34,106 bases of DNA, taken from contig JAIOTT010000066.1 in the NCBI GenBank assembly GCA_021106655.1, forward strand, positions 1-34,106, read 5' to 3'. The translations under genes and the position numbers were made by a program. Below, piece after piece: positions 23,952-32,616 of this stretch (its first letter is position 1; the number at the start of each line of letters is the position of its first letter). The notes under the pieces were generated by a model that was not told the DNA's origin, did no database searches, and was given only the letters and a program-made list of their open reading frames with translations. This DNA comes from Bacteroidales bacterium. Its GTDB lineage: Bacteria > Bacteroidota > Bacteroidia > Bacteroidales > SMBSF77.

Positions 23952-24017
23952 AGTCCCAGAGGGACTACATATTGGTAAAAAGCAAAGCTCATATTAGCGT
24001 CAAGTGCCGTTAGGTAC
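23952..24017. repeat. Two mini-hairpins between convergent genes
   Basis: AGTCCC-AGA-GGGACT (23952-23966) is a perfect 6-bp stem; GTGCC-GTTA-GGTAC (24004-24017) pairs with one G-T wobble. The latter resembles the GTA-loop hairpins at 6493 and 6545. Confidence 0.5.
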
Positions 24018-24115
24018 GAAATATTTTGCATCAACAGCCTGGAAATTAAAAATTAATGCGAATCAAGGATTGAGATCATATTAAACAAAATAACACAAAG
24101 TATCAAAGAAAAAAC

Positions 24116-24174
24116 GCCACTGATTTCACAGATTATCACAGAAAGAAAATAATTCTAATTAGCGCATTTGCGGC
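24116..24174. repeat. GCCACTGATTTCACAG-type hairpin, second copy
   Basis: The left arm GCCACTGATTTCACAGATTA matches the element at 11645 in 17 of 18 bases over its first part. The right side ends GCATTTGCGGC, allowing an imperfect stem followed by an A-rich run. Confidence 0.5.
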
Positions 24175-24219
24175 AAAAAAAGCTTTTTTCACCTCTTGAT
24201 TTGCATAATTAACATTATG

Positions 24220-24591
24220 TTATCGTGGAAGTATCGTAATAACCTCGTAAACCGAAAAGATCACATAAAAAATAAAGAAAGTGACAATAAAAGGAACTGC
24301 ATCAGGGCGATTGATGAAAACGTAGGCTAATATTACAATCAGATACAGAAAAAACCTTGAAAATGTAGCAAGCATATAATTAGAAATAAACCTTCGGGAT
24401 TTTTTCTCTTCTGCTTTTCTTAACATAGAATGTACTATCAAATTTACCGAGAAAAAGAAAATTATCAGATAAGGGAGAGTTGGTGTAATATAATTTTCAG
24501 GAAGAATAAAAGTCAAGGCATAGGATAATATTCCAATAATGATTGTAAAAACCATCAAATTCCTGATATGTGTTTTGAAACTTATAATCAT
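24220..24591 (-). CDS. Small membrane protein, ATP synthase subunit I-like position
   Basis: A 123-residue protein with four predicted membrane helices: residues about 11-29, 39-57, 74-95 and 99-118, separated by a short basic loop (RKAEEKKSRR). It lies 9 bp after atpZ in the bactofilin-atpZ cluster, where Bacteroidota often carry an ATP synthase I-like protein before atpB. Family proteins assist Fo assembly, but similarity here is mostly hydrophobic character, so the name rests on position. No atpB follows. Confidence 0.65.
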   Translation of the reverse strand: MIISFKTHIRNLMVFTIIIGILSYALTFILPENYITPTLPYLIIFFFSVNLIVHSMLRKAEEKKSRRFISNYMLATFSRFFLYLIVILAYVFINRPDAVPFIVTFFIFYVIFSVYEVITILPR

Positions 24592-24600
24592 AGATTTTGC

Positions 24601-24819
24601 TTATTTCTTCAAAAGATCTTTAATGACAACATAAATTGCGAGGCTAACTGACAATAGGGAAAAGATAAGTGTGAAAATCGGAAATTGTATCTTCAGGAGT
24701 TCATCAAGTTTATAGCCTCCAAAAACTCCTGCTAAAATTATAACAAGCATTTGCAGGGCAATACTTGAATATTTAGCATAGCTATTTAACTGCTTCTTCT
24801 TTTGCCTTATTGGCTTCAT
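24601..24819 (-). CDS. AtpZ/AtpI-family membrane protein
   Basis: The start is ATG 24819 (MKPIRQKKKQLNSYAKYSS), giving 72 residues; a longer frame to 24888 lies inside bactofilin and looks like shadow. Two membrane helices are visible, LQMLVIILAGVFGGYKLDEL and the segment around FTLIFSLLSVSLAIYVVI. The GGYKLDEL motif between them is typical of AtpZ, a small protein associated with F-type ATP synthase operons and thought to help Mg2+ or Fo function. Its start overlaps the bactofilin 3' end by 38 bp, which implies translational coupling. Confidence 0.8.
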   Translation of the reverse strand: MKPIRQKKKQLNSYAKYSSIALQMLVIILAGVFGGYKLDELLKIQFPIFTLIFSLLSVSLAIYVVIKDLLKK

Positions 24820-25192
24820 CTTTAGTTTTTGTTCCAGGATCACCGGGAAGATTGCTGTCCATATTGCAACTTCCTGAGAATTTGGCACCAGGTTCTATAG
24901 ACAGTTTATTCGTGATTATATCTCCCGCTAGTTTCGAAGAGGCTTTCAAGGCCATTAATTCGCTAACTTTAACATTCGCTCTTATCTCTCCTGAGAAATC
25001 AGCATTCTGGCAATATATTTCACCCTCCACAATACCGGTATTTCCAACTATAATTTTCCCTTTACAATCAATTGAGCCTATAAGAGTACCATCGATACGA
25101 AAATTTCCGCTTGATTTAATATCTCCTTTAATAACTGTGCCTGCACCAATAGTATTGATAGATTGAGAATCTATTTCAACATTCTTTGCCAT
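24782..25192 (-). CDS. Bactofilin (polymer-forming cytoskeletal protein)
   Basis: 136 residues from ATG 25192 (MAKNVEIDSQ); an in-frame extension to 25219 has a poor start context. The centre is a bactofilin domain of repeated short beta strands with glycine turns: NTIGAGTVIKGDIKSSGNF, RIDGTLIGSI, GKIIVGNTGIVEGEI, ALKASSKLAGDI, LSIEPGAKFSGSC. These form a right-handed beta helix that polymerises into filaments at the membrane or cell poles. The C-terminal tail is charged and probably disordered. The gene comes after porW and before atpZ in a layout common in Bacteroidota. Confidence 0.92.
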   Translation of the reverse strand: MAKNVEIDSQSINTIGAGTVIKGDIKSSGNFRIDGTLIGSIDCKGKIIVGNTGIVEGEIYCQNADFSGEIRANVKVSELMALKASSKLAGDIITNKLSIEPGAKFSGSCNMDSNLPGDPGTKTKDEANKAKEEAVK

Positions 25193-25239
25193 TTTTATTT
25201 TCTTTTTTCTAGTTAACAATCGCTGATTTTTAGATCAAA

Positions 25240-25247
25240 CAAAGATA
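25240..25247 (-). promoter_or_regulatory. -7 box of the bactofilin-atpZ operon
   Basis: Minus-strand TATCTTTG matches TAnnTTTG, 47 bp before the bactofilin ATG and between its start and the porW stop. The operon may thus be separate from porW. Confidence 0.45.
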
Positions 25248-25273
25248 GGGAATTTTCTTTTGTGTTTTGAATC

Positions 25274-27925
25274 TTAATTATTCAGATAATTCTCCTGATA
25301 AAAACTCATATATTGCTCAATCTCCCTGTTTTTATAAAACACCGGATAATTATCAACTGATATCGCAAAATCCTTATAATCAGTATTTTTAAGTTTAGTG
25401 AAAATATAATCACTCCGGTTAATAGCATCGTAATAATTAATCGCCCTGTCTTTATCTGAGAAATTACTTACAGTTACAATCTGATGCATATCATCAAGAA
25501 AAACACTTGTTATTGTAAGTTTGTCAAGACTATAATACTTTGCATTAAAGTCAGATATCTTAATCTTCAGGGCATTAATATTAACTTCTTTAATATTAAC
25601 TACTAATGCATATAAATGGATTGCTCCTGCATCATAGCTATATATATTAAAGTTTGTTTGAGTTCCCGTAGAGCCTCCGGCTATAGTCCCATCTCCTGAA
25701 GAAACGATAGTATCAACACCAGTAAGACGTCCAAGAATTAACTGTGCGAGTGGCATCACTTCACTCCCGGGATAGGTTGACAGCAGGCCTTCCAGCGAAG
25801 ATTTTAAAGTATCCACACTGTTTGTAATTCCAAGCGACAAAGCTTTCAGATATGAAAATTTTGCAAGAAGCTCTATGTCAGAATAATTATTAAGAGCTTC
25901 ATTACTGTTATTTATAACAACAGCATACTCCCTGTTTTGATATGCAAGATAAGTTTGTTTATAAAGTTTTGAAGCAAGGTCTTTACTCGCCTGGATTTGC
26001 TTATAATAATCCGGATCAAGAATAATATTTGCATAATCGCTATCAGGATATTTGGTAAGGATCTGGTTCTTATAAAAATCAGACTTTGGGCTTTCACCTA
26101 GTTCTGCATAAAGTTTATATAGCTGATAAAATACTTTTAATTCATATAAGCTGTCGTTTGGGTATCTCTCCAGAAGTTCCTCATAAGACTCTACTGACTT
26201 CCCATAATCATTCAGACCTTCCTGATATATTACACCCAGATCAAATAAAGCTTTAATAATTTTCTGGTTTGAAATTGCCATAAGTTCATCAGATAAAGGA
26301 ATATTTTTCAGATAAGTATTTCGCTTTTTGGGGTCATTAGCTAATCTCAGGCTGTCGGCCAAAAGAGAATCGCCAGCAGCAATACCATCTTCTCCAAAAT
26401 CCATCGACATTATTTGTTTATTACTTAATCTCCAATTATCCTCCAGTTTTCTTTTCCCCCATTTTTTCATGAATTCAGTATATCCAAAACTCATAGCCGA
26501 AGTATTATAGAAATACCATCCTCCTCCTGTTTGCATATTTCTATTCGTTTGACGATTTGTCTGCTCTAAAAAGCCCAGTCCTCTCTGCATTTCCATCTCC
26601 ATTGCTCTTTCGAGTTGCTCCTGACGGTTTATCTCAGCAATTATATCATCAATAATTTTAGTTCTCTCTTCCTCTGTCATTCCGGCAAGTTTCTGCAGGC
26701 TGTCTTCTAAACTGATAATTTCAAGGTTATCCACCAGATCAGAAAGTAATTGAGCTTTATTTGCTATTATATCATAATCGGGGTAGTCGCTTGGAAGAAC
26801 CTGCATGGTAGTATCATAATAAGCTTCAGCCAGCTTATAATCAGGCTCCTCAAAATAAATATCAGCAAGTCTTAAAGCAGAAATAGATTTTTGATGATTA
26901 TTTGAAACACTTGTACTAACAGATTTTTTAAGGTACTCAATTGCTACAGGAATATCATTTTCCTTAAAAGATATTTCAGCTAATGCAAAATATATCTGAT
27001 CAAAATATTCACTATTCTTCTCATCCCTGAGCATTTTCGCAAGCCTTTTAATAAGCTGCTTGCTATCGCCGCTAGCTGCATCATAACATTTCGCCAGGTT
27101 GATCTTGGAATTAAATGCCATGATATAAGGACAATTGCGCTTGATGACCTTTCTATAATGATCTGAAGCGAGGTCAAGCATTCCTCTTTTTTGATAAATT
27201 TGGGCTATAATAAAATTCAGGCGGTATTTTAATTGTCTCTTAGTTGTTAACCTGACTGCTTTTAATAAATGTTCAAGAGCCGGAGGATAGTTTTCCTGAC
27301 TAATGTAAAAATCCGCATATATTAAAGCCAAATCCTTATTAAGCTTTTCATAAGCTTGTTTTCGGTTTATTTTATTTTGAACCAGATCAAGCAATGATTC
27401 AGCCTGGCTGAATTCATCGAGTTGGTTATGAGTTCTGGCTTTCCATAGCATTGCGTCATAAATAATAGGATTTTTCCTGTACCTGCTAACAATAAAATCG
27501 AATGTACGTTTAGCCATTTTATATTCCTTTTTATAGAAAAAGGCCTTTCCCATCAATAGGTAACTATCGTCAATCCATTTAACATGTTCCTTTCTTTTTA
27601 TATATATGGAATGTCGATCGATAACTTTGGTTGCTTTTTCAATGGCTCTGTCCATATAAGGACCAACAGACTGTGCTTCGGCTTTAGTACCATAATTATA
27701 TACCGGAAGGACTTTATTATAATTATCAGCAGTAATATTACTCAATTCAAACACCCCTGCTTTTAAGGCTTCGTTCCCATTCCAATAAGCATTATAATGA
27801 GCAGTAAGATTATGATATGCCCTGCTTGTGAACGTATTTTTCTTGGTAGAGCAGGAATTAACAAAAATAGCTGCAATAATAATGGCCGAAAGGCCTAATG
27901 TTCTAATAAATCTCTTAATGATCAA
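25274..27925 (-). CDS. porW: PorW/SprE-type TPR lipoprotein of the type IX secretion system
   Basis: The 883-residue protein is a lipoprotein: leader ending FVNSC with lipidated C25, followed by STKKNT, as in PorW/SprE. RAYHNLTAHYNAYWNGNEALK directly afterwards is a family hallmark, and many TPR-like helical repeats follow (for example 118-330 and 560-690), including YEELLERYPNDS and KFSYLKALSLG. PorW/SprE is a periplasmic or outer-membrane component needed for T9SS secretion and, in Flavobacterium, gliding. The start is TTG at 27925; an in-frame TAA directly upstream excludes a longer protein. A good promoter lies 66 bp upstream. Neighbours (M23 gene, bactofilin) match the arrangement in other Bacteroidota. 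No other T9SS genes are in the window. Confidence 0.85.
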   Translation of the reverse strand: MIIKRFIRTLGLSAIIIAAIFVNSCSTKKNTFTSRAYHNLTAHYNAYWNGNEALKAGVFELSNITADNYNKVLPVYNYGTKAEAQSVGPYMDRAIEKATKVIDRHSIYIKRKEHVKWIDDSYLLMGKAFFYKKEYKMAKRTFDFIVSRYRKNPIIYDAMLWKARTHNQLDEFSQAESLLDLVQNKINRKQAYEKLNKDLALIYADFYISQENYPPALEHLLKAVRLTTKRQLKYRLNFIIAQIYQKRGMLDLASDHYRKVIKRNCPYIMAFNSKINLAKCYDAASGDSKQLIKRLAKMLRDEKNSEYFDQIYFALAEISFKENDIPVAIEYLKKSVSTSVSNNHQKSISALRLADIYFEEPDYKLAEAYYDTTMQVLPSDYPDYDIIANKAQLLSDLVDNLEIISLEDSLQKLAGMTEEERTKIIDDIIAEINRQEQLERAMEMEMQRGLGFLEQTNRQTNRNMQTGGGWYFYNTSAMSFGYTEFMKKWGKRKLEDNWRLSNKQIMSMDFGEDGIAAGDSLLADSLRLANDPKKRNTYLKNIPLSDELMAISNQKIIKALFDLGVIYQEGLNDYGKSVESYEELLERYPNDSLYELKVFYQLYKLYAELGESPKSDFYKNQILTKYPDSDYANIILDPDYYKQIQASKDLASKLYKQTYLAYQNREYAVVINNSNEALNNYSDIELLAKFSYLKALSLGITNSVDTLKSSLEGLLSTYPGSEVMPLAQLILGRLTGVDTIVSSGDGTIAGGSTGTQTNFNIYSYDAGAIHLYALVVNIKEVNINALKIKISDFNAKYYSLDKLTITSVFLDDMHQIVTVSNFSDKDRAINYYDAINRSDYIFTKLKNTDYKDFAISVDNYPVFYKNREIEQYMSFYQENYLNN

Positions 27926-27990
27926 TTAACTTATTTCTAATACAATAACGACAAACAACAACAGTTTACGTCCTAATAACTATAATTGTG

Positions 27991-28020
27991 CAAAATTATT
28001 TTATTTTTTTCAAAACCAAA
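27991..28020 (-). promoter_or_regulatory. Complete Bacteroidota-type promoter for porW
   Basis: On the minus strand, TTTG (28017-28020) is followed 18 bp later by TAATTTTG (27991-27998), fitting both -33 and -7 consensus with ideal spacing. This is the best promoter match in the window. Confidence 0.65.
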
Positions 28021-28072
28021 TAAATTAGTAAACTATTTTCATCACGATCACAATTAGACAAAAACTCCAAAC

Positions 28073-28126
28073 ACTTTAAATACTCTAAATACTCTAAATA
28101 CTCTAAATACTTTAAGTACTTCTAAC
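28073..28126. repeat. Tandem array of six 9-bp units
   Basis: ACTTTAAAT, four exact copies of ACTCTAAAT, then ACTTTAAGT follow without gaps. The array lies between the divergent porW and M23 promoters. Confidence 0.85.
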
Positions 28127-28162
28127 ATATTTTGCACCCGGATATTATAAAATTCTCTATTG

Positions 28163-29053
28163 ATGCCTGTTGAAGAAAAAAATAAAAAGAAAAAGTGGAT
28201 TCATAAGCTTCGAAACAAATACCGTCTGGTAATTATGAATGATGAAACTTATGAAGAGAGATTATCATTCAGGCTATCACGCTTAAATGTATTTGTTTTT
28301 ACAGGAGCAATTGCGATACTTTTAATTATTCTTACTATTTACATCATTGCTTTCACACCTCTGCGTGAGTATATCCCCGGGTATACTGATGTAAGCTTAC
28401 AGAAAAACATCTACGACTTACAGCTTAGAGCCGATTCTCTGGAACAAACGTGTAGGGTAAATGACTTATACATTCATAATATTAATAATATTATTAGCGG
28501 CAAAGAGATTGTTGAAGCTTTGCCGGAACTACCTGAATCGACTGCCAATTACGACAGCATAAAACTTGAGAGATCAGTTGAAGATTCATTATTGAGAGCT
28601 GAAATGGAAAGCCAGGATCAATATAATATCGCATTTTATAATGAGCCTGAAGAATTGTACAAAGGAAAAGTAACATCAATAGCTAATTTTAATTTCTTTA
28701 CTCCACTTAAAGGAATTATCACCAATAATTTTAATCCCGCTGAAAATCATTATGGTGTAGATATCGTGGCAAAAAGAAATGATGCCATTAAGGCAACTCT
28801 TGATGGTACCGTAATCTTTGCCGACTGGACTCTGGAAACAGGATTTATAATCGGAATTCAACATCAACGAAACTTAATATCTGTATACAAACATAATTCT
28901 TCACTATTAAAAAAAGAGGGAAATGTTGTTAAAGCAGGGTAACCTATAGCCATAATAGGTGAAAGCGGTGAATTATCCACCGTGCCACATCTGCATTTTG
29001 AACTGTGGTTTAATGGTAAACCTATTAATCCAAGAGATTATTTAACTTTCTAA
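28163..29053 (+). pseudogene. M23-family metallopeptidase gene interrupted by in-frame TAA
   Basis: From ATG 28163 the frame codes for 296 residues with one stop, TAA at 28940-28942 (codon 260). The N-terminus is cytoplasmic and basic, with one membrane helix (about residues 46-66), a linker with predicted coiled coil, then an M23 (LytM) domain. The first metal site, ENHYGVDIVAK, precedes the stop; the catalytic HLHFEL lies 24 residues after it. The frame after the stop is perfectly typical (PIAIIGESGELSTVPHLHFEL). Relatives often have a polar residue here (VKAGxPIA), so CAA to TAA is plausible. Truncation would remove the zinc-binding HxH. The gene is divergent to porW; the same pairing is common in Bacteroidota and suggests a cell-wall role. 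Confidence 0.85.
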
Positions 29054-29067
29054 AAGCAAAAAGTTAT

Positions 29068-29143
29068 TTGTTATACGTTATAAGTTAAATGATTAAAAAC
29101 TCTTACATATTCCTAATAACTAATAACATATAACTTATAACAA
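29068..29143. repeat. Inverted repeat after the M23 gene
   Basis: TTGTTATACGTTATAAGTTA (29068-29087) and the reverse complement of 29124-29143 agree in 18 of 20 positions, around a 36-bp loop. Being 14 bp after the M23 stop it could be a transcript end, or a dispersed ATAACTTATAAC-type repeat. Confidence 0.6.
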
Positions 29144-29183
29144 TTTATTTATAGGACAAAGTATTAAGGAGTTTATACCTGCA

Positions 29184-30341
29184 ATGAAGAAACGAATAGC
29201 AATATTAGGATCTACCGGCTCGATTGGTATTCAAGCACTTGAAGTTATCAGGCAACATTCTGATGTTTTTGAGCTGGAGGTCCTTACTGCCCAAAACAAT
29301 ATAAAACTATTAATTTCACAAGCCAGAGAATTTAAACCAAACGCTGTAGTCATTGGCAATGAAGATTATTATCTACAGGTATTTGAAGCCTTAAATGATT
29401 TAGGAATAAAGATATTTGCCGGAGAAGAATCTATTTCTCAAATAGTAGAAATGGACACTATTGATATTGTTCTTGTAGCTCTTGTTGGTTTTGCCGGTCT
29501 TAAACCAAGCATATCAGCTATTGAGGCCGGAAAGCATATTGCCCTTGCAAACAAGGAAACTATTGTAGTTGCCGGAGAGATCATTATGCAAATGGCAGAA
29601 AAGAAACATGTAAGAATCTACCCGGTTGACTCAGAACATTCTGCAATATTTCAATGCCTTATCGGTGAGAATAGCAATAGTGTTGAAAAAATTTACCTGA
29701 CTGCTTCAGGGGGTCCTTTCCTGGGGAAGGATATTAATTACCTTAAAGGTGTTAAAAAAGAAGACGCACTTGCTCATCCAAACTGGGATATGGGGCAGAA
29801 AATTTCAATCGATTCCGCAAGCCTGATGAATAAAGGTTTTGAAGTAATTGAAGCCAAATGGTTATTCGGTTTGCAAGCAGATCAAATAGAAGTGATAATT
29901 CACCCTCAATCAATAATACACTCAATAGTCCAGTTCAAAGATGGTTCTATGAAAGCGCAGATGGGCCTGCCGGATATGAAGCTACCAATTCTTTATGCCT
30001 TGTCATATCCGGAGAGGTTAAAAACAAAATTTCCACGTTTTAATTTCCTGGATTATCCCGAACTAAATTTTGAAACTCCCAATATAAAAAAATTTCGTAA
30101 TCTTGCACTCGCTTATGAAGCTCTTCAAAATGGAGGAAGTATGCCTTGCATCTTAAATGCAGCAAATGAAATCGCAGTAGATGCTTTTTTAAATGATCGT
30201 ATTGGGTTTTTAGATATACCACATATATTAGAAAAAAGTATACAATCAGTTGAGTTTATCAAAAATCCGACATTTGAAGACCTTATTGCCACGAACACTG
30301 AAGCAAGAAAAAAAGCCGAAGAACTTATTAAAAAAATTTGA
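29184..30341 (+). CDS. dxr: 1-deoxy-D-xylulose 5-phosphate reductoisomerase
   Basis: The 385-residue protein has the NADPH motif GSTGSIG at residues 9-15, the ALANKETIV segment near 128, DSEHSAIFQ with the metal aspartate and glutamate, ASGGPF with the mobile loop, and DSASLMNKGFEVIEAKWLFG, all of DXR. It converts deoxyxylulose phosphate to methylerythritol phosphate, the committing step of MEP isoprenoid synthesis, in the cytosol. Isoprenoids feed into menaquinone side chains and undecaprenyl carriers. It lies 6 bp before rseP, an arrangement seen widely in bacteria because both belong to envelope-linked operons. Confidence 0.95.
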   Translation: MKKRIAILGSTGSIGIQALEVIRQHSDVFELEVLTAQNNIKLLISQAREFKPNAVVIGNEDYYLQVFEALNDLGIKIFAGEESISQIVEMDTIDIVLVALVGFAGLKPSISAIEAGKHIALANKETIVVAGEIIMQMAEKKHVRIYPVDSEHSAIFQCLIGENSNSVEKIYLTASGGPFLGKDINYLKGVKKEDALAHPNWDMGQKISIDSASLMNKGFEVIEAKWLFGLQADQIEVIIHPQSIIHSIVQFKDGSMKAQMGLPDMKLPILYALSYPERLKTKFPRFNFLDYPELNFETPNIKKFRNLALAYEALQNGGSMPCILNAANEIAVDAFLNDRIGFLDIPHILEKSIQSVEFIKNPTFEDLIATNTEARKKAEELIKKI

Positions 30342-30347
30342 TCATAA

Positions 30348-31670
30348 ATGGAAATCTTAATAAAAGCCTCACAACTAATTCTGAGTTTATCAATATTGGT
30401 AATATTCCATGAATTTGGACATTTTACTGCAGCAAAAATATTCAAAACAAGAGTGGAGAAATTCTACCTGTTTTTCAATCCCTGGTTTTCTTTATTGAAA
30501 ATTAAAATAGGTGAAACTTTATACGGAATCGGATGGCTACCCCTTGGAGGATATGTGAAAATATCCGGTATGATTGATGAGTCAATGGACAAGGAGCAGT
30601 TAAAACAACCACCTCAACCGTGGGAGTTCCGTTCCAAGCCTGCCTGGCAAAGACTTATTATAATGCTTGGCGGAGTTATTGTTAATGTTATTCTTGCCAT
30701 TTTTATTTATATTTTCATGCTTTTTTTCTGGGGTGAAGAATATCTTCCAACCAAAGAAGTTAAATATGGTATTACCTGTGATTCGCTTGCTTTGGAAGCC
30801 GGATTACGTAACGGAGATAAAATTATTTCGATAGATGGTGAAGCTGTAGAGATATTTAGAGAAATCCCAGCCAAGATAATTCTCGATGATGTTAAAACAA
30901 TACAGATCATTCGAGAAGAATCCGAACATGAAATAAATATTCCTCCTGAATTTATTGGAAAACTCATCAAAACAAAATCAGTCAATTTTATTGGTATCCG
31001 ATTCCCTTTTGAGGTTGAGAAGTTCTCGAAAAACTCTCCAGCCAGAGATGCTGGAATTATGATAGATGATAAAATCATTGGTATTAATGACGTAAACACT
31101 GTCTTTTTTGATGAGTTCAGAAATGAAATTCTTGAGCATAAAGGTGAAGAAATTTCTATGGTTATTATCAGAGATATCGACACACTTAGAAAAAATGTAA
31201 GCGTTGGAGAAAACGGACTTGTTGGCATACACGGAAAATCCCTTGATAATTATTTTACTTTTAAAAAGAAAGATTACTCAATAGTACAAGCATTTCCGGC
31301 GGGTTTAAATAAAGCTGTTAAAGGAATTAACAACTATTTTAAACAACTAAGACTTTTATTCTCTCCCGAGGTTAAAGCTTACGAATCAGTTGGTGGGTTT
31401 ATCTCTATCGCAGATATTTTCCCTCCAATATGGGACTGGCATGCATTCTGGAGTTTAACAGCCTTCCTTTCAATTATGCTTGCAATATTAAATGTGCTCC
31501 CTATTCCTGCTCTTGATGGTGGCCATGTTATGTTCCTTTTTTATGAAATAATTACCAGAAGAAAACCGGGAGATAAATTCATGGAATATGCACAAGTAGT
31601 CGGAATGATTTTATTATTCTCACTGCTGATATTTGCAAATGCAAATGATATCATTAAGCTATTCGATTAG
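30348..31670 (+). CDS. rseP: RIP zinc metalloprotease RseP
   Basis: The 440-residue inner-membrane protein has the catalytic zinc motif HEFGH at residues 21-25 in the first membrane helix and the third ligand in VLPIPALDGGH near residue 393. Two PDZ domains lie between: one around 130-205 (GLRNGDKIISIDG) and one around 210-290 (DAGIMIDDKIIGIND). Site-2 proteases cleave membrane-spanning anti-sigma factors and remnant signal peptides. It is the partner of dxr in the operon. Its 3' end is 21 bp from the convergent yitT-family gene. Confidence 0.95.
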   Translation: MEILIKASQLILSLSILVIFHEFGHFTAAKIFKTRVEKFYLFFNPWFSLLKIKIGETLYGIGWLPLGGYVKISGMIDESMDKEQLKQPPQPWEFRSKPAWQRLIIMLGGVIVNVILAIFIYIFMLFFWGEEYLPTKEVKYGITCDSLALEAGLRNGDKIISIDGEAVEIFREIPAKIILDDVKTIQIIREESEHEINIPPEFIGKLIKTKSVNFIGIRFPFEVEKFSKNSPARDAGIMIDDKIIGINDVNTVFFDEFRNEILEHKGEEISMVIIRDIDTLRKNVSVGENGLVGIHGKSLDNYFTFKKKDYSIVQAFPAGLNKAVKGINNYFKQLRLLFSPEVKAYESVGGFISIADIFPPIWDWHAFWSLTAFLSIMLAILNVLPIPALDGGHVMFLFYEIITRRKPGDKFMEYAQVVGMILLFSLLIFANANDIIKLFD

Positions 31671-31691
31671 TTAATACAAAGAACCTTATTT

Positions 31692-32612
31692 TTACGATTC
31701 TATTTTTTCTTTCAATGACTTGAAACCTTCTCCAAGAATCTCATTAGCATTGTGAACTGTTAAAAATGCATCCGGATCAATTTCATTAATAAACGATTCC
31801 AATATTGCAAGTTCCCTCCTGTTAACAACAGTAAATATAACAGGCTTGTCTGAATTGTCGTACATCCCCTTTCCCTGTATATATGTTCCACCTCTGTTCA
31901 GGTCATTAATAATTTTGTCACGTATTTCCTTATGCTTTTTTGAAATAATCATTAAAGATTTGTCATAACTAATTCCCTCAAGCACTACATCAATAACCTT
32001 CCCGGTTATAAAAATAACGATCCATGAATAAAGAGGAATTTTCCAGTCCTGGAAGGCTATTAAACCAACCAGTACAATAACAGAATCAACGTAAATCATT
32101 AACTGGCCCAATGGTAATTTTGTATATTTACTAATGATCATTGCAATTATATCAGATCCTCCTGACGTTGCTTTGGATTTAAAAATTAAGCCAAGACCTA
32201 ATCCTAACAAAACACCACCAAAAACAGAAGATAACAAAGCATCATCCATGACTAGGGGGGCATCTCCATAGAAATATGTCAGGCCATCCATAAAAACTGA
32301 TGTTAAAACAAAGCCTAAAACTGTTTTGAATCCAAACCGAGGTCCCAAAACCTTAATCCCTATAATTGTTAAAGGAATATTCAGTATTAACCCTGTTAAA
32401 CCTATAGGGAGTCCATCCGGAGCAAACGAAAACATCCCTTTTGTAACAGAATGAATTACAATAGCTATCCCATAAACACCTCCTGGAACGATAGTATATG
32501 GTGAGATAAAAAACACAAAACCCGCAGCTAAAATAAATGATCCAATAATTATTTTGCTGTATGAAATAAACCACTTCTTTGAAAACAATTTGTCTTTAGG
32601 TACAAAAGTCAT
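31692..32612 (-). CDS. YitT-family membrane protein (DUF2179)
   Basis: The 306-residue protein has about five membrane helices (residues 15-200) with GGVYGIAIVIHSVTKG and the GLGLIFKSKATSGGSDIIA motif typical of YitT proteins. The C-terminal 85 residues form a soluble DUF2179 domain (SLMIISKKHKEIRDKIINDL, TVVNRRELAILESFINEID). The transported substrate, if any, is unknown for the family. The ATG at 32612 is preceded by a strong Shine-Dalgarno sequence, uncommon in Bacteroidota. Confidence 0.9.
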   Translation of the reverse strand: MTFVPKDKLFSKKWFISYSKIIIGSFILAAGFVFFISPYTIVPGGVYGIAIVIHSVTKGMFSFAPDGLPIGLTGLILNIPLTIIGIKVLGPRFGFKTVLGFVLTSVFMDGLTYFYGDAPLVMDDALLSSVFGGVLLGLGLGLIFKSKATSGGSDIIAMIISKYTKLPLGQLMIYVDSVIVLVGLIAFQDWKIPLYSWIVIFITGKVIDVVLEGISYDKSLMIISKKHKEIRDKIINDLNRGGTYIQGKGMYDNSDKPVIFTVVNRRELAILESFINEIDPDAFLTVHNANEILGEGFKSLKEKIES

Positions 32613-32616
32613 AAAT

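Larger units (their letters stand above)
23899..24219. other. Non-coding interval with several hairpins
   Basis: The 321 bp between the convergent PHP gene and the atpI-like gene contain no credible frame. They hold AGTCCC-AGA-GGGACT at 23952-23966, GTGCC-GTTA-GGTAC at 24004-24017 and the GCCACTGATTTCACAG hairpin at 24116-24174. In many Bacteroidota atpB would lie on this side of the atpI-like gene; none is present. Confidence 0.6.

Noticed and set aside
24820..24888. 23-residue N-terminal extension of atpZ
   Set aside because: It lies wholly inside bactofilin and is not typical of the family; ATG 24819 fits AtpZ.
28073..28126. CRISPR array
   Set aside because: Units are only 9 bp with no spacers; it is a simple tandem repeat, and no cas genes are present.
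30707..31228. 173-residue minus-strand frame inside rseP
   Set aside because: It is antisense to a clearly functional RseP and has low-complexity, serine-rich composition typical of shadows.
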